A stretch of 64,000 nucleotides of DNA from Prostheceraeus crozeri (Eukaryota; Platyhelminthes; Polycladida; Euryleptidae). The stretch spans positions 1-64,000 of the forward strand of contig CAJQUW010010362.1 in NCBI GenBank assembly GCA_907163375.1, written 5' to 3'. The notes below the pieces were generated by a model that was not told where the DNA came from, did not search any database, and saw nothing but the letters and a program-made list of their open reading frames with translations. Positions 24,179-32,147 of the stretch are shown piece after piece. The number at the start of each line of letters is the position of its first letter. The first letter of the stretch is position 1. Made by a program: the position numbers and the translations under genes.

Positions 24179-25504
24179 CTGCAAAAATAAGATTCATCCA
24201 GTATAGAGGAACATTCCAAATTTACTGCGAGAAATTGAGGATTAGTCACAACAGAATGATTATGAAAATGTTGATTTGTCAGGTAGGCACGGACAACTTG
24301 ATAATTGTCATGTAAATTATGTTTGAAGGCATTAATTACACTGGCTTCAAAAAAAAATTTTGCAACTTTGCTGTTTTTCATAAAGCCATGCGTGCGTGTA
24401 GATCATAGTCGTCTTGATCAATACTTTGCTATATTCAACACGTCACTTTGCTCAGCAACTTTTGATGTCTCAGGCCTGCTTTTTTTGCATTACTGTTAAA
24501 TTTCATTTGCTTGAATCTGAGTAGAGTTACAAATGCAAACAAAATGTGGTTTCTTATAGGTCAGGACAAGCCTCGATATCTCGGTATTGCATCTTAAAAT
24601 TTTAATCTTGGCAGATATGCAAGTGCAAAGTAAATTAAGTCTCCTGTACTGTCGAGTAAAATGACGTCTCTTGCAAATGTATTGTCGAGCAAAACGACAA
24701 CACGTGCGCAAATGTTTGTGTACACAATATTTCATATGTACCACGGCTACGGGCGGCTCCGACTCTTTACCACGGATCTGGGCGGCTCCGGCTCCGATTC
24801 TTCACCACAGCTCCGGGCGGTTCCGGCACCTATTCTTTACCACAGCTCCGGGCGGCTCCGGCTCCGATTCTTCACCACAATTCCGGGAGGCTCCGATTCT
24901 TTACCGCAGTTCCGGGTGGCTGCGATTCGGCTCCGACCCAAGACTTTATATTGTAGGGTCCACAACACATGTACATGCCATTGTTTAAAAAGCTGAAACC
25001 ATATAGATTCATCAAAGCGTTACTTTTTGTCGTCAGACACCATTTTGATTAATTTTTAGCTGAAACTTTTTTAGTCTTTAAACACATTTTGGCATACATC
25101 AAAGATCTGAGGCATACACACATAATGTACAGGATAAAAAGTGGCCTTAAGATATTCCATTCTAAAAATTATGAGTAATGACTTAGCTGTTGCTTCCCAC
25201 TTAAAACTGTTTATGAGTTAAGAGTCACAGAGGGAGCGATGGAGATTTTCTCTATTTTCAAGGGACTTATTGAAGTCTCTGATTTAGTCCTTTACACGAC
25301 CTTTCTTAGTGCTTAACCAAAGGCGAGAACAAGTATTTCATTCTTCCAGAGTGAGACACTATTAATTAAAAAGAGTCATTTTAGTCAGACACATTGGTCG
25401 CAGTGAAAGAGTTTTCAAAAACTTCAATCCACACGCACTTGGATTTACATGTGCATTTTTCCTGTCTGATAAGAACAGGAACCGGGTAGAACTCGGGAGA
25501 CGCG
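24179..25504. other. Upstream of ANKRD42; minisatellite, otherwise no gene
   Basis: This could contain the promoter and first exon of ANKRD42, but no start-codon exon or TATA box could be fixed. The GC-rich minisatellite at 24735-24947 is the only clear feature. Confidence 0.4.
24735..24947 (+). repeat. GC-rich minisatellite
   Basis: About six degenerate copies of a unit around CTCCGGGCGGCTCCG plus GATTCTT(C/T)ACCACAG, about 30-45 nt each. The two overlapping open frames here (residues like GGSGSDSSPQ) follow from the repeat and are not genes. Confidence 0.8.
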
Positions 25505-25510
25505 TACATT
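25505..25510 (+). repeat. Polinton target-site duplication, left (TACATT)
   Basis: Six bases directly before the terminal repeat, identical to 43774-43779. A 6-bp duplication is the Polinton/Maverick integration signature. Confidence 0.95.
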
Positions 25511-25764
25511 AGTAATGGGCAAAAGACCGTTCCAGGACACCATAAAATTCAAAAAAATAGTATCTTTAAAAACGACATAAATTCATGAATTTAGTCCTTT
25601 TTTCAGGTTTTTAAGACCTAAATACATGAATTTAGTCCATTCAAAAAGTACCATTTTTTCAAAAAATGACATTTTTAAAAACGACATAAATTCATGAATT
25701 TGGGCGTTTTTAAAAATACCCAATTTTCAAATTTTTCAAAATCTCAAATTTGAGAATTACAATC

Positions 25765-25790
25765 GGGCGAAGCCCTAGAACCTTCGGTTC
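25765..25790 (+). repeat. Double-hairpin element (left terminal repeat, copy 1)
   Basis: GGGC-GAA-GCCC then TA then GAACC-TTC-GGTTC. Mirrored at 43494-43519 in the right terminal repeat. Confidence 0.9.
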
Positions 25791-25957
25791 GATTTTCACC
25801 CCCAAAATCATGACCGTTCCAGGACACCGAAAATCATAAAAGTTAAGAATCTCAAATTTGAGATTAAGATCATTTTTTTACTTTGAAAATCATGACCGTT
25901 CAAGGACACCGAAAAAATCATAAAAGTTAAGAATCTCAAAATTTGAGAATTACAATC

Positions 25958-25983
25958 GGGCGAAGCCCTAGAACCTTCGGTTC
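25958..25983 (+). repeat. Double-hairpin element (left terminal repeat, copy 2)
   Basis: Same family and order as the copy at 25765. Mirrored at 43301-43326. Confidence 0.9.
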
Positions 25984-26259
25984 GATTTTCATTGCTTAAA
26001 TCATGACCGTTCAAGGACACCAAAAATCATAAAAGTTGAGAATTTCAAATTCATGAATTTTATCCATCTTTCAGGTTTTTAAAATATATCATGTGACTAA
26101 TAATATTTCTTTAAAAGTGGAAGAAACAAAAAGTGGAAGAAGCCGCAAGTATATATCCTTCAATATCATATGAACGTAGTTCTACTACCCCCTCCCTTCT
26201 AACTTCTAGGGGTCCCTTCTGACTTCAAGGGGTCCCTTAAGAAATTTTTTTATTATAAA

Positions 26260-26748
26260 ATGAACAACATAAATGAGTTTTTAAAATTATATGGAACGCA
26301 AACTACGACAAATTTCGACCTAAAGAAAATCGCAAATGAATTAGGAATAAAGAATTTTCATGTTCTAATGAGAGACGAATTACAATTCCTAAAAAATAAG
26401 CCAACAGGAACCTTCAGTTCCCGGAACAAAGTTCCATCAATAACTGTAAATTTCGTAACCAATCTTCACACTTCAGACCAAAAAGGCGTACATTGGTCAG
26501 CAGGCGTTAAAAATCATCAGCAGAACTATTATTTTGATCGCCCGGAGGCTGAGAACTATTGGTTCGATTCATACGGTTTGCCCCCTACAAATGAAGTAAA
26601 AGAATTACTTGGAACGGGAACATACAATACGTTTCAAATTCAAACACCAGGCACTACCTATTGTGGACAATTATGTTTATACGTTTTGTACAAATTACAA
26701 AAAGGAGTACCATTTCTAGATATAATGTTAGAATTGAACGAACCGTAG
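26260..26748 (+). CDS. Adenain-like cysteine protease (Polinton PRO)
   Basis: 162 residues, within the range of Polinton maturation proteases. The catalytic pattern is visible: His in GVHWSAG (about residue 86), Asp in YWFDSYG (about 107) and Cys in TTYCGQLCLYVLY (about 140), the order of adenovirus protease and Ulp1-type enzymes. It would cut capsid precursors during particle maturation. The ATG follows an A/T-rich leader and is the first in frame. A double-hairpin element lies in frame at about residues 50-58 (GTFSSRNKVPS), before the catalytic His, and another overlaps the 3' end. Its N terminus shares EFLxxYxxQTTTxFDL with a small protein at the other end of the element. Confidence 0.85.
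   Translation: MNNINEFLKLYGTQTTTNFDLKKIANELGIKNFHVLMRDELQFLKNKPTGTFSSRNKVPSITVNFVTNLHTSDQKGVHWSAGVKNHQQNYYFDRPEAENYWFDSYGLPPTNEVKELLGTGTYNTFQIQTPGTTYCGQLCLYVLYKLQKGVPFLDIMLELNEP
26407..26435 (+). repeat. Double-hairpin element inside the protease gene
   Basis: GGAAC-CTTCA-GTTCC then C then GGAAC-AAA-GTTCC, in frame. Confidence 0.75.
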
Positions 26749-26752
26749 GTTC
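26740..26752 (+). repeat. Single triloop hairpin at the protease 3' end
   Basis: GAACC-GTA-GGTTC. It is followed by repeated GCTACGC / GCGCTA motifs. Confidence 0.7.
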
Positions 26753-26833
26753 TATGGCTACGCGCTACGCGCTATGCCTAACAAGGGAATTTCATTCCTG
26801 AAACGTTAGTTCCAATAATAATAATAATGATAA

Positions 26834-28207
26834 TTAAAAATCAGTTCGTTGTAATTCATTTTGATAAAAACGGCCTCTGATATCTTCATCATCTAAATCT
26901 TTGATTTCGTAAGTAATCGGATAACTTTGATTTATTTTAGAAATTTCAAATATTTCTTTAGTCCAATAACCAACAAAGCCTTTTTCAAATTTATTCTTAT
27001 ATTTAAATATTCTAACTCTATCTCCAATTTTAAATTTCGGCTTAAGTTTCTGCAAATTCGGATTACTCTCATTCAAATTATTATTCTCGAATATTTTCTT
27101 TCGTATCAAATCAGGGTCGTCAGAAGCATTCTTTGGGGTTTCTTCAATACCAGAATGAACTTTATTATTGTACGCTTCTACAACTCCTGGTAATATCTTC
27201 AACCATTTCTGATTTCTTTGCTCAGTAAATTTCTTGAATAATTTATTTTTTAACGTCCGATTGAATCTTTCTATCACTACAGCTTTTCCAGCGTTTTCAG
27301 TTGAATAAACTGAGCCTTGGCGATGACTTTCGTCTGTTTCAAATAGTGGTTGAACGTTTCGGTTATAAAATTCCGACCCTTTATCAACAAACAATTTCCT
27401 TGGCTTTCTATTACTTTCTTTAAAGATTTCTTCAAACGCATATTTAACTGATAGACCACTTTTATTTTTTAAAGGCTTTACCCAAGCGTATCGTGTATAT
27501 AAATCTATAAAGGTCAATGCGTATTTATAATCTTTTTCATTCGGCATATGAATAAGATCAGCACTCCAAATATCATCTTTATTAAATACTTTTACTTTCA
27601 ATAAATATTTAGGCTTTCTATATTCCTTGTGGATTTTGGACGCGTAGGTTCGTGCGTTGCTCTCAGAGTTATTAGTTCGAGCGTTGCTCTCAGGGTTATT
27701 AGTTTCATTTAAACCCTGGCCGAATAATATTTTAGCTTGTAAAGCTTTCTTAACAAACATTCTTTCAATTCTTTCTCTAAATGTAGGATTCTGAATACTA
27801 TCTAATTCTTGTATCATCTTCTTATCAGCTGCATGTCGAGAACTTAGATCATGATTTCGATAAGCTAAATCATGCCTGTAAGCGGCGGCATCTACTCTAT
27901 TTATTGGTTCTTCACCTGGTTTCGGATTATTATTCTCATCTAGTCTTATATCTAATCGAGTTCCTGGACCGGTAGATGAATGACCAGGAAGATGTTTTTC
28001 TTTCGAATATTTACTCCAAATAAATCCAGGAAAGTTTTCTAATGTTTTTTGTATGTCACCACCGTAGGTAGTAGCCAAACTTTGTTTGTCGTCGTTACCT
28101 TCATAAATTTTACAATTTAAGTTTTTATTTTTGTTTAATAGATAATTCAATAAATCTAAATTAGAAATTTTTAATTTAATTAAATTTTCGGAATTTTTAG
28201 AATTCAT
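26834..28207 (-). CDS. Retrovirus-type integrase with N-terminal parvovirus-type PLA2-like domain
   Basis: 457 residues in one frame. Residues ~73-135 resemble the phospholipase A2 domain of parvovirus VP1: LPGHSSTGPGTRLD, then PINRVDAAAYRHDLAYRNHD with the catalytic HD-x-x-Y (H112, D113, Y116). Residues ~210-345 are the integrase core with D217 (SADLIHM), D275 (LFVDKGSEF) and E313 (VVIERFNRT), the DDE triad. The tail (FKIGDRVRIFKYKN to RGRFYQNEL) is the SH3-like C-terminal domain of Polinton integrases. The usual HHCC zinc finger is not seen; a repeat-rich linker with two NNxESNART copies sits between the domains. PLA2 domains open endosomal membranes in parvoviruses and integrase inserts the element; why they share one frame here is unknown. 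Confidence 0.85.
   Translation of the reverse strand: MNSKNSENLIKLKISNLDLLNYLLNKNKNLNCKIYEGNDDKQSLATTYGGDIQKTLENFPGFIWSKYSKEKHLPGHSSTGPGTRLDIRLDENNNPKPGEEPINRVDAAAYRHDLAYRNHDLSSRHAADKKMIQELDSIQNPTFRERIERMFVKKALQAKILFGQGLNETNNPESNARTNNSESNARTYASKIHKEYRKPKYLLKVKVFNKDDIWSADLIHMPNEKDYKYALTFIDLYTRYAWVKPLKNKSGLSVKYAFEEIFKESNRKPRKLFVDKGSEFYNRNVQPLFETDESHRQGSVYSTENAGKAVVIERFNRTLKNKLFKKFTEQRNQKWLKILPGVVEAYNNKVHSGIEETPKNASDDPDLIRKKIFENNNLNESNPNLQKLKPKFKIGDRVRIFKYKNKFEKGFVGYWTKEIFEISKINQSYPITYEIKDLDDEDIRGRFYQNELQRTDF
27641..27705 (-). repeat. Duplicated hairpin-bearing insert in the integrase linker
   Basis: A 27-nt unit is present twice in tandem and encodes NNxESNART. The clearer copy holds GAGC-AAC-GCTC. 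Confidence 0.75.
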
Positions 28208-28261
28208 TTTAAAAGATAAAAAAAATTTAAAAGATAAAATAAAATAATTGTTTTACCGAAA

Positions 28262-28276
28262 AGAACCAAAGGTTCT
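28262..28276 (+). repeat. Triloop hairpin AGAACC-AAA-GGTTCT
   Basis: A perfect 6-bp stem just after the integrase and hydrophobic-protein gap. Confidence 0.75.
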
Positions 28277-28283
28277 GAGGTTA

Positions 28284-28769
28284 TTACCTTATCATACTAG
28301 GACTTAGATATATTCCAGAACCATCTTTAGTTTCTTTAATTTCAATTAAATCATCAACATTGTGGAGAATATTTTTAAGAACTCGTTTTCCTTCATCAAC
28401 TAATTTTAATTTACTAATAAAATTATCTACTATTCCTTCTCCCCTAGCAACTTTCTCTAACTCTCTATTATGACGTTTTTGTTCTTCTAATGCTGCCTTC
28501 TCTGATTTATTTTTATTTACTGCTTGGACAATACCAGCTGTCCCACCTGCAACACTTCCTGCTGCAGCTATGCCACCTATTATTAGTGGAATTAATGGGA
28601 GAATCCCGCCATTCTTTTCTTCTTGTAATTGAATATTCTCTATCATTGGTTTACTTATGTAATACTTTTTTTTATTAATAGTAATAGTTTTAGGGGTATT
28701 TTTGTCAACAATATTACGTAATTTTAATTCAACAGTTTTATTATTAATATTACTTTTCGCTTGCGACAT
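28284..28769 (-). CDS. Small Polinton protein with hydrophobic glycine-rich segment
   Basis: 161 residues. A basic N terminus is followed by GGILPLIPLIIGGIAAAGSV and further GG/A-rich sequence (about residues 54-85), then a charged coiled coil (KSEKAALEEQKRHNRELEKV). The layout fits the membrane-active minor capsid proteins of adenoviruses and adintoviruses (pX/pVI-like), but homology cannot be shown by eye. It lies between integrase and major capsid genes on the same strand. Confidence 0.6.
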   Translation of the reverse strand: MSQAKSNINNKTVELKLRNIVDKNTPKTITINKKKYYISKPMIENIQLQEEKNGGILPLIPLIIGGIAAAGSVAGGTAGIVQAVNKNKSEKAALEEQKRHNRELEKVARGEGIVDNFISKLKLVDEGKRVLKNILHNVDDLIEIKETKDGSGIYLSPSMIR

Positions 28770-28794
28770 TTTTAATAAAAAAATTTTAAGTTAT

Positions 28795-29005
28795 CAAAAA
28801 TTTAAATCTATTCTAGTTATGAAAAAATTTCAAGTTACCAAAAAATTTTAAGTTACCAAAAAATTTTAATCTATTCTAGTTATTAAAAAATTTCAAGTTA
28901 CTAAAAAATTTTAAGTTACCAGAAAAATTTTAATCTATTCTAGTTATGAAAAATTTTAAGTTAAGAATTTTTAATCTATTCTAGTTATGAAAAAATTTTA
29001 ATTAA
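28795..29005 (-). repeat. AT-rich tandem repeat between two Polinton genes
   Basis: About four imperfect copies of a module containing AATCTATTCTAGTTATGAAA and TTTCAAGTTACCAAAA. It lies just upstream of the hydrophobic protein gene, so it may hold promoter repeats. Confidence 0.75.
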
Positions 29006-29012
29006 CTTATCA

Positions 29013-29037
29013 GAGCGAAGCTCCTCTGGCTTTAGCC
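29013..29037 (-). repeat. Double-hairpin element overlapping the capsid gene 3' end
   Basis: GAGC-GAA-GCTC and GGCT-TT-AGCC; the reverse orientation of the family at 31096 and 35058. Confidence 0.8.
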
Positions 29038-30365
29038 TATCCTTACCATCTTTCCATTAAGAATTTCAATAGAATATTTTACATCTTCTAGCAATAAACC
29101 ATAAGCCATCAATGAAGTTGTGGAATCTTTCTTTTCAATATTAATTGTTACATCACAACCAGTCTTGATAATATCTTCAGATTGTGCACTTAAATCGAAA
29201 CAGAAAACAGGATATAAATGTCTCCAATCTCCAGGAGTTAATTGTGGTTCAACTCCAAATTCTGTACAAAGATTTCGATAACAATCATATCCTTCCATAA
29301 ATTGATTATTGGTATCATCGAATCTTAATGGATCAATTGGATATCGGGTTTGATTTAATGAAACTTGTAAACTTCGAATTGTATTAAAATGAAAAATATT
29401 GTTGTTCTTATCAAAACTTGGAGAATTATTTCTTTGAAATGTTAGTAATAAATATCTTGGAGTATTCGCAGTTCTAGTAAAATGCCAGTTAAATCTTTGT
29501 TCGGAAAAAGTTACTGAACTAGCAGTACGCTTTAGAAAATTTACTGGAATTGGTTTGTTAGTATTTAATCTTTTTGCAATAGCTGTTTCAATCTCTAAAC
29601 TAGGAGTAATATGCTTAATCCACCATTCAAGTCTATCAATTTTTAAATATGCTTTTTTCCCAGTCTTACCAAAAAAGATTAATTCATTATTTGCTGCACG
29701 ATGAATTATTAATTTAAATTTTAATTGATATGATATTTTATCATAATCTAAATATCCGAATAATGGAGACAATGACCAATTTACTGTCTGTTTACTTTTT
29801 TGTTAAATTCACGTCTTTCTTTATATGCATCATTATTTGTTTTATTTAAATGTTTTACAATATTTTCTACATCTTTCGCAATTCCTGCGGCATCTGTTCC
29901 AGCGTGAGTTAAATCATCAACAATTATACCATCATTAGTATCAGGAAACCAACCTTCGATTTCATACTTTTTATTATTTTCACCAATTGTTACAAATCTA
30001 AGCATTGTATCAATTACACCTGGAGAATCACTTATTGTTTCTATATTTTGAGTTGCAACATCTAAACGCATTTGTGTAAATAATCTTGGAAAGAAATTAT
30101 TCTCTAGTGCAATATTATCGGTTTCTGGTAATGGTGTTGTAAAATTGGCATCACTATACAAAGAATATTCACAGTGTAAAAATGAATCAGGTAGATATAA
30201 ATAACTCTGCTGATTATCAACTTCAAAAATTAAATCACCTCCAGTATTTACTCTACTGGAAGATCCGGGATTCATAGCAATTCTTATATAGTCATTCTTT
30301 TTTTGATTATAACTGACGAACGGAGGATCGTCTAATCTAAATTTATTTTCGATAAGCGAAGACAT
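29032..30365 (-). pseudogene. Polinton major capsid protein region (double jelly roll)
   Basis: Position, length (about 440 residues in total) and features match the Polinton hexon-like capsid protein: a start like MSSLIENKFRLDDPPFVSYN, β-rich segments (SYLYLPDSFLHCEYSLYSD), FFPRLFTQMRLDVATQNIET, and later YDCYRNLCTEFGV and WRHLYPVFCFDLSAQSEDI. The last motif is highly characteristic of Polinton and adintovirus capsid proteins. The gene looks broken, about once. It would form the trimeric hexon-like capsomer. Confidence 0.85.
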
Positions 30366-30404
30366 TTTTATAAAAAATAATTTGACTTTTTGTTTTTTCT
30401 CACA

Positions 30405-30490
30405 GACAGAAAAAAATTTTACTAAAATAATTTTGCTAAAATAATTTTGCTAAAAAAATTTTACTAAAAAAATTTTACTAAAAAATATAT
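30405..30490 (+). repeat. AT-rich tandem repeat upstream of capsid gene
   Basis: Several copies of an AAAATAATTTTGCT / AAAAAAATTTTACT unit lie between the capsid gene and the next hydrophobic protein gene, as at 28795-29005. Confidence 0.7.
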
Positions 30491-30491
30491 T

Positions 30492-31052
30492 TTAGAATTT
30501 TGCTAGACCAGCTCCGCTACAGCTTTGCTGGTTAAACCGAAGGTTGCTACTCACGCCATTTCCTCTTATTTCTTCAATTGTTTTTTTATTATTTTTATTT
30601 TCATTATGTTTACTATTAGACGGAGCTCCGCTCCTCAAGGTTTCCCCAACAGCTATGTTAGCAATTTTGTTTTTTGTTTCCTCTGAAAGTTTTTTTAAAT
30701 TTTTTAGTTCTTCAGAATCATTCCTAAGTTTACGAATAGCTTCTAGTTGTTTTAATTCGTTTTGAGACTTGACAGCATTTGATATTGCACTAGCTGTACT
30801 ACCTATAGCAGCTGCTCCTTTTGCAGCAGATGTAATTAAATCTTTATTATTTTTAATTAAGTTAACGATACTTCCAATACCAGAAAAGATGCCAGCCCCT
30901 TCTTTTTGGACGGCACCTGCGGTGCCTAGGAACTTTTGTGTTCCGACTGTTTCTCTATTATCATAATGGTACACAGGTTTCTGAGATGGTTCATGAGCAA
31001 TTTTATTATTTGATGCAAAATGTTTAAGATTGTGTTTATAAATTATAGGCAT
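30492..31052 (-). CDS. Membrane-active-like minor capsid protein candidate
   Basis: 186 residues. A central amphipathic/hydrophobic stretch (GAGIFSGIGSIVNLIKNNKD then TSAAKGAAAIGSTASAISNA, about residues 52-95) precedes a charged helix (ELKQLEAIRKLRNDSEELKN). It resembles the adenovirus pVI-like or melittin-like proteins of Polintons and adintoviruses in layout. It contains three double-hairpin insertions, at both termini and near GAPSNSK. Confidence 0.55.
   Translation of the reverse strand: MPIIYKHNLKHFASNNKIAHEPSQKPVYHYDNRETVGTQKFLGTAGAVQKEGAGIFSGIGSIVNLIKNNKDLITSAAKGAAAIGSTASAISNAVKSQNELKQLEAIRKLRNDSEELKNLKKLSEETKNKIANIAVGETLRSGAPSNSKHNENKNNKKTIEEIRGNGVSSNLRFNQQSCSGAGLAKF
30520..30545 (-). 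repeat. Double-hairpin element near the 186-residue protein C terminus
   Basis: CAGC-TTT-GCTG followed by AACC-GAA-GGTT, in frame. Confidence 0.7.
30622..30634 (-). repeat. Triloop hairpin inside the 186-residue protein gene
   Basis: GGAGC-TCC-GCTCC; a single stem, in frame. Confidence 0.7.
30912..30944 (-). repeat. Double-hairpin element in the 186-residue protein N-terminal part
   Basis: GGCACC-TGC-GGTGCC, TA, GGAAC-TTTTGT-GTTCC. It encodes part of GTQKFLGTAGAV. Confidence 0.8.
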
Positions 31053-31095
31053 TATTTAGGATTAAATTTGACTTTTGGGAAAAATATCTACGTTC

Positions 31096-31122
31096 GGCTA
31101 AAGCCTTGAGGAGCTTCGCTCC
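31096..31122 (+). repeat. Double-hairpin element between two structural genes
   Basis: GGCT-AA-AGCC, 4 nt, GGAGC-TTC-GCTCC. Confidence 0.85.
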
Positions 31123-31151
31123 GATAGGTTAGAAACCCAAGACTTCGTCGA

Positions 31152-32039
31152 TTAAGATTTACGTTTGTGAATGGACAACAACTTCGAGATAACTTTATTA
31201 ATTGCCTGTTGCACTTTATCTATTGCGTCAAGCAGCGTGTGATGTACTTTAATTTCTTTTCTATTAACTTGCATTTTCACCTGATTCATCTTCAACGCCG
31301 TTTTAAGTGCATTTAACTTAAATTTAAGAACATCTAATTGTCTTTTAACAGAATCTAACTGTTCTTTATTTTCTTTAGAGTTTTCTTGTAAATTTTTCTT
31401 TAATTCATTTTCTAAATTGATTTTCAGATTTTTCATTTTATCAACTTTTTCATTAAGTGAGTTTACTTCATTTATTATTCTATTCATCTTTTTCATTTGT
31501 TGAGTAATTTTAGAACTTAATTCATCAACACTTTTTTGGAATGTAGTTTGTAACTGCTTTAAATTTTTTTTAATTCTTTCAGGTAGTTTTTCTATTTCAT
31601 CTTCTAATTGTTCTTTTAACATTTTTATCTGATGTTTATTTTTAATTACAGCAGATTTTAAATTTAAAGAAAGTAATATTAAAATTTTTGATTGTTCAGA
31701 AATCTTTTTAAAAAGTTTTGCTATATCTGCTTCTAGCTCTCTATCCTTTTTATCAAGTTTTAATAATTTTTCGTTTAATGATTTGTCATTAAGTTTAAGC
31801 AACTTTAATTCGTTCATCAGTGGAACCAAAACATCGTTTATATATTTTTCCTTTAAGTCATTGATTTGTGTATCAACATATTGTTTATTTGTCAACTCTG
31901 TATTTTGTTGCGGAAGAATAGAAAGATGTAATGGACCAGATAAAACGTCTCCAGTTTTCATGATATAATTTTCTATCTCTATTTCTAATTCACGATTATT
32001 CGGGATATATGCACCTCCACCAACATTTGGTAACATCAT
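31152..32039 (-). CDS. Long coiled-coil protein with phage tail-fibre-like N-terminal motif
   Basis: 295 residues. The N terminus reads MKTGDVLSGPLHLS, then ELTNKQYVDTQI, the same spacing and residues as the M-x-G-x-L-x-x-x-x-x-L...A-x-K-x-Y-V-D motif of bacteriophage tail fibres and collars. The rest is an almost unbroken heptad coiled coil rich in K, L, E and N (e.g. LDKKDRELEADIAKLFKKIS). A fibre or spike role is plausible. It may equal the adintovirus coiled-coil protein. It is the first gene of the minus-strand block. Confidence 0.6.
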   Translation of the reverse strand: MMLPNVGGGAYIPNNRELEIEIENYIMKTGDVLSGPLHLSILPQQNTELTNKQYVDTQINDLKEKYINDVLVPLMNELKLLKLNDKSLNEKLLKLDKKDRELEADIAKLFKKISEQSKILILLSLNLKSAVIKNKHQIKMLKEQLEDEIEKLPERIKKNLKQLQTTFQKSVDELSSKITQQMKKMNRIINEVNSLNEKVDKMKNLKINLENELKKNLQENSKENKEQLDSVKRQLDVLKFKLNALKTALKMNQVKMQVNRKEIKVHHTLLDAIDKVQQAINKVISKLLSIHKRKS

Positions 32040-32147
32040 TTTTAAAACAATAAAAAAGTAAAACTTTTTTTTTTATAAAAATAATAAAAATAAAATTTTT
32101 TCTAATAAAAATAAAAAAATAAAATTTTTCCTAATAAAAATAAAAAA

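Larger units (their letters stand above)
25511..26114 (+). repeat. Polinton left terminal inverted repeat (604 bp)
   Basis: Reverse complement of 43170-43773, equal in length, with one mismatch noticed by eye. Internally it repeats a GACCGTTC(C/A)AGGACACC block four times (near 25522, 25810, 25892, 26002) and CTCAAATTTGAG palindromes, and holds two double-hairpin elements. The roughly 70-codon frame inside it is also present in the right repeat and is probably not a gene. Confidence 0.95.

Noticed and set aside
24661-24996. Two overlapping + frames with GGSGSDSSPQ-like repeats
   Set aside because: They are translations of a minisatellite in two frames, with no conserved start or domain.
25808-26023. 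71-codon frame in the left terminal repeat, and its twin in the right
   Set aside because: It comes from repeated terminal sequence and double-hairpin elements; nothing suggests translation.
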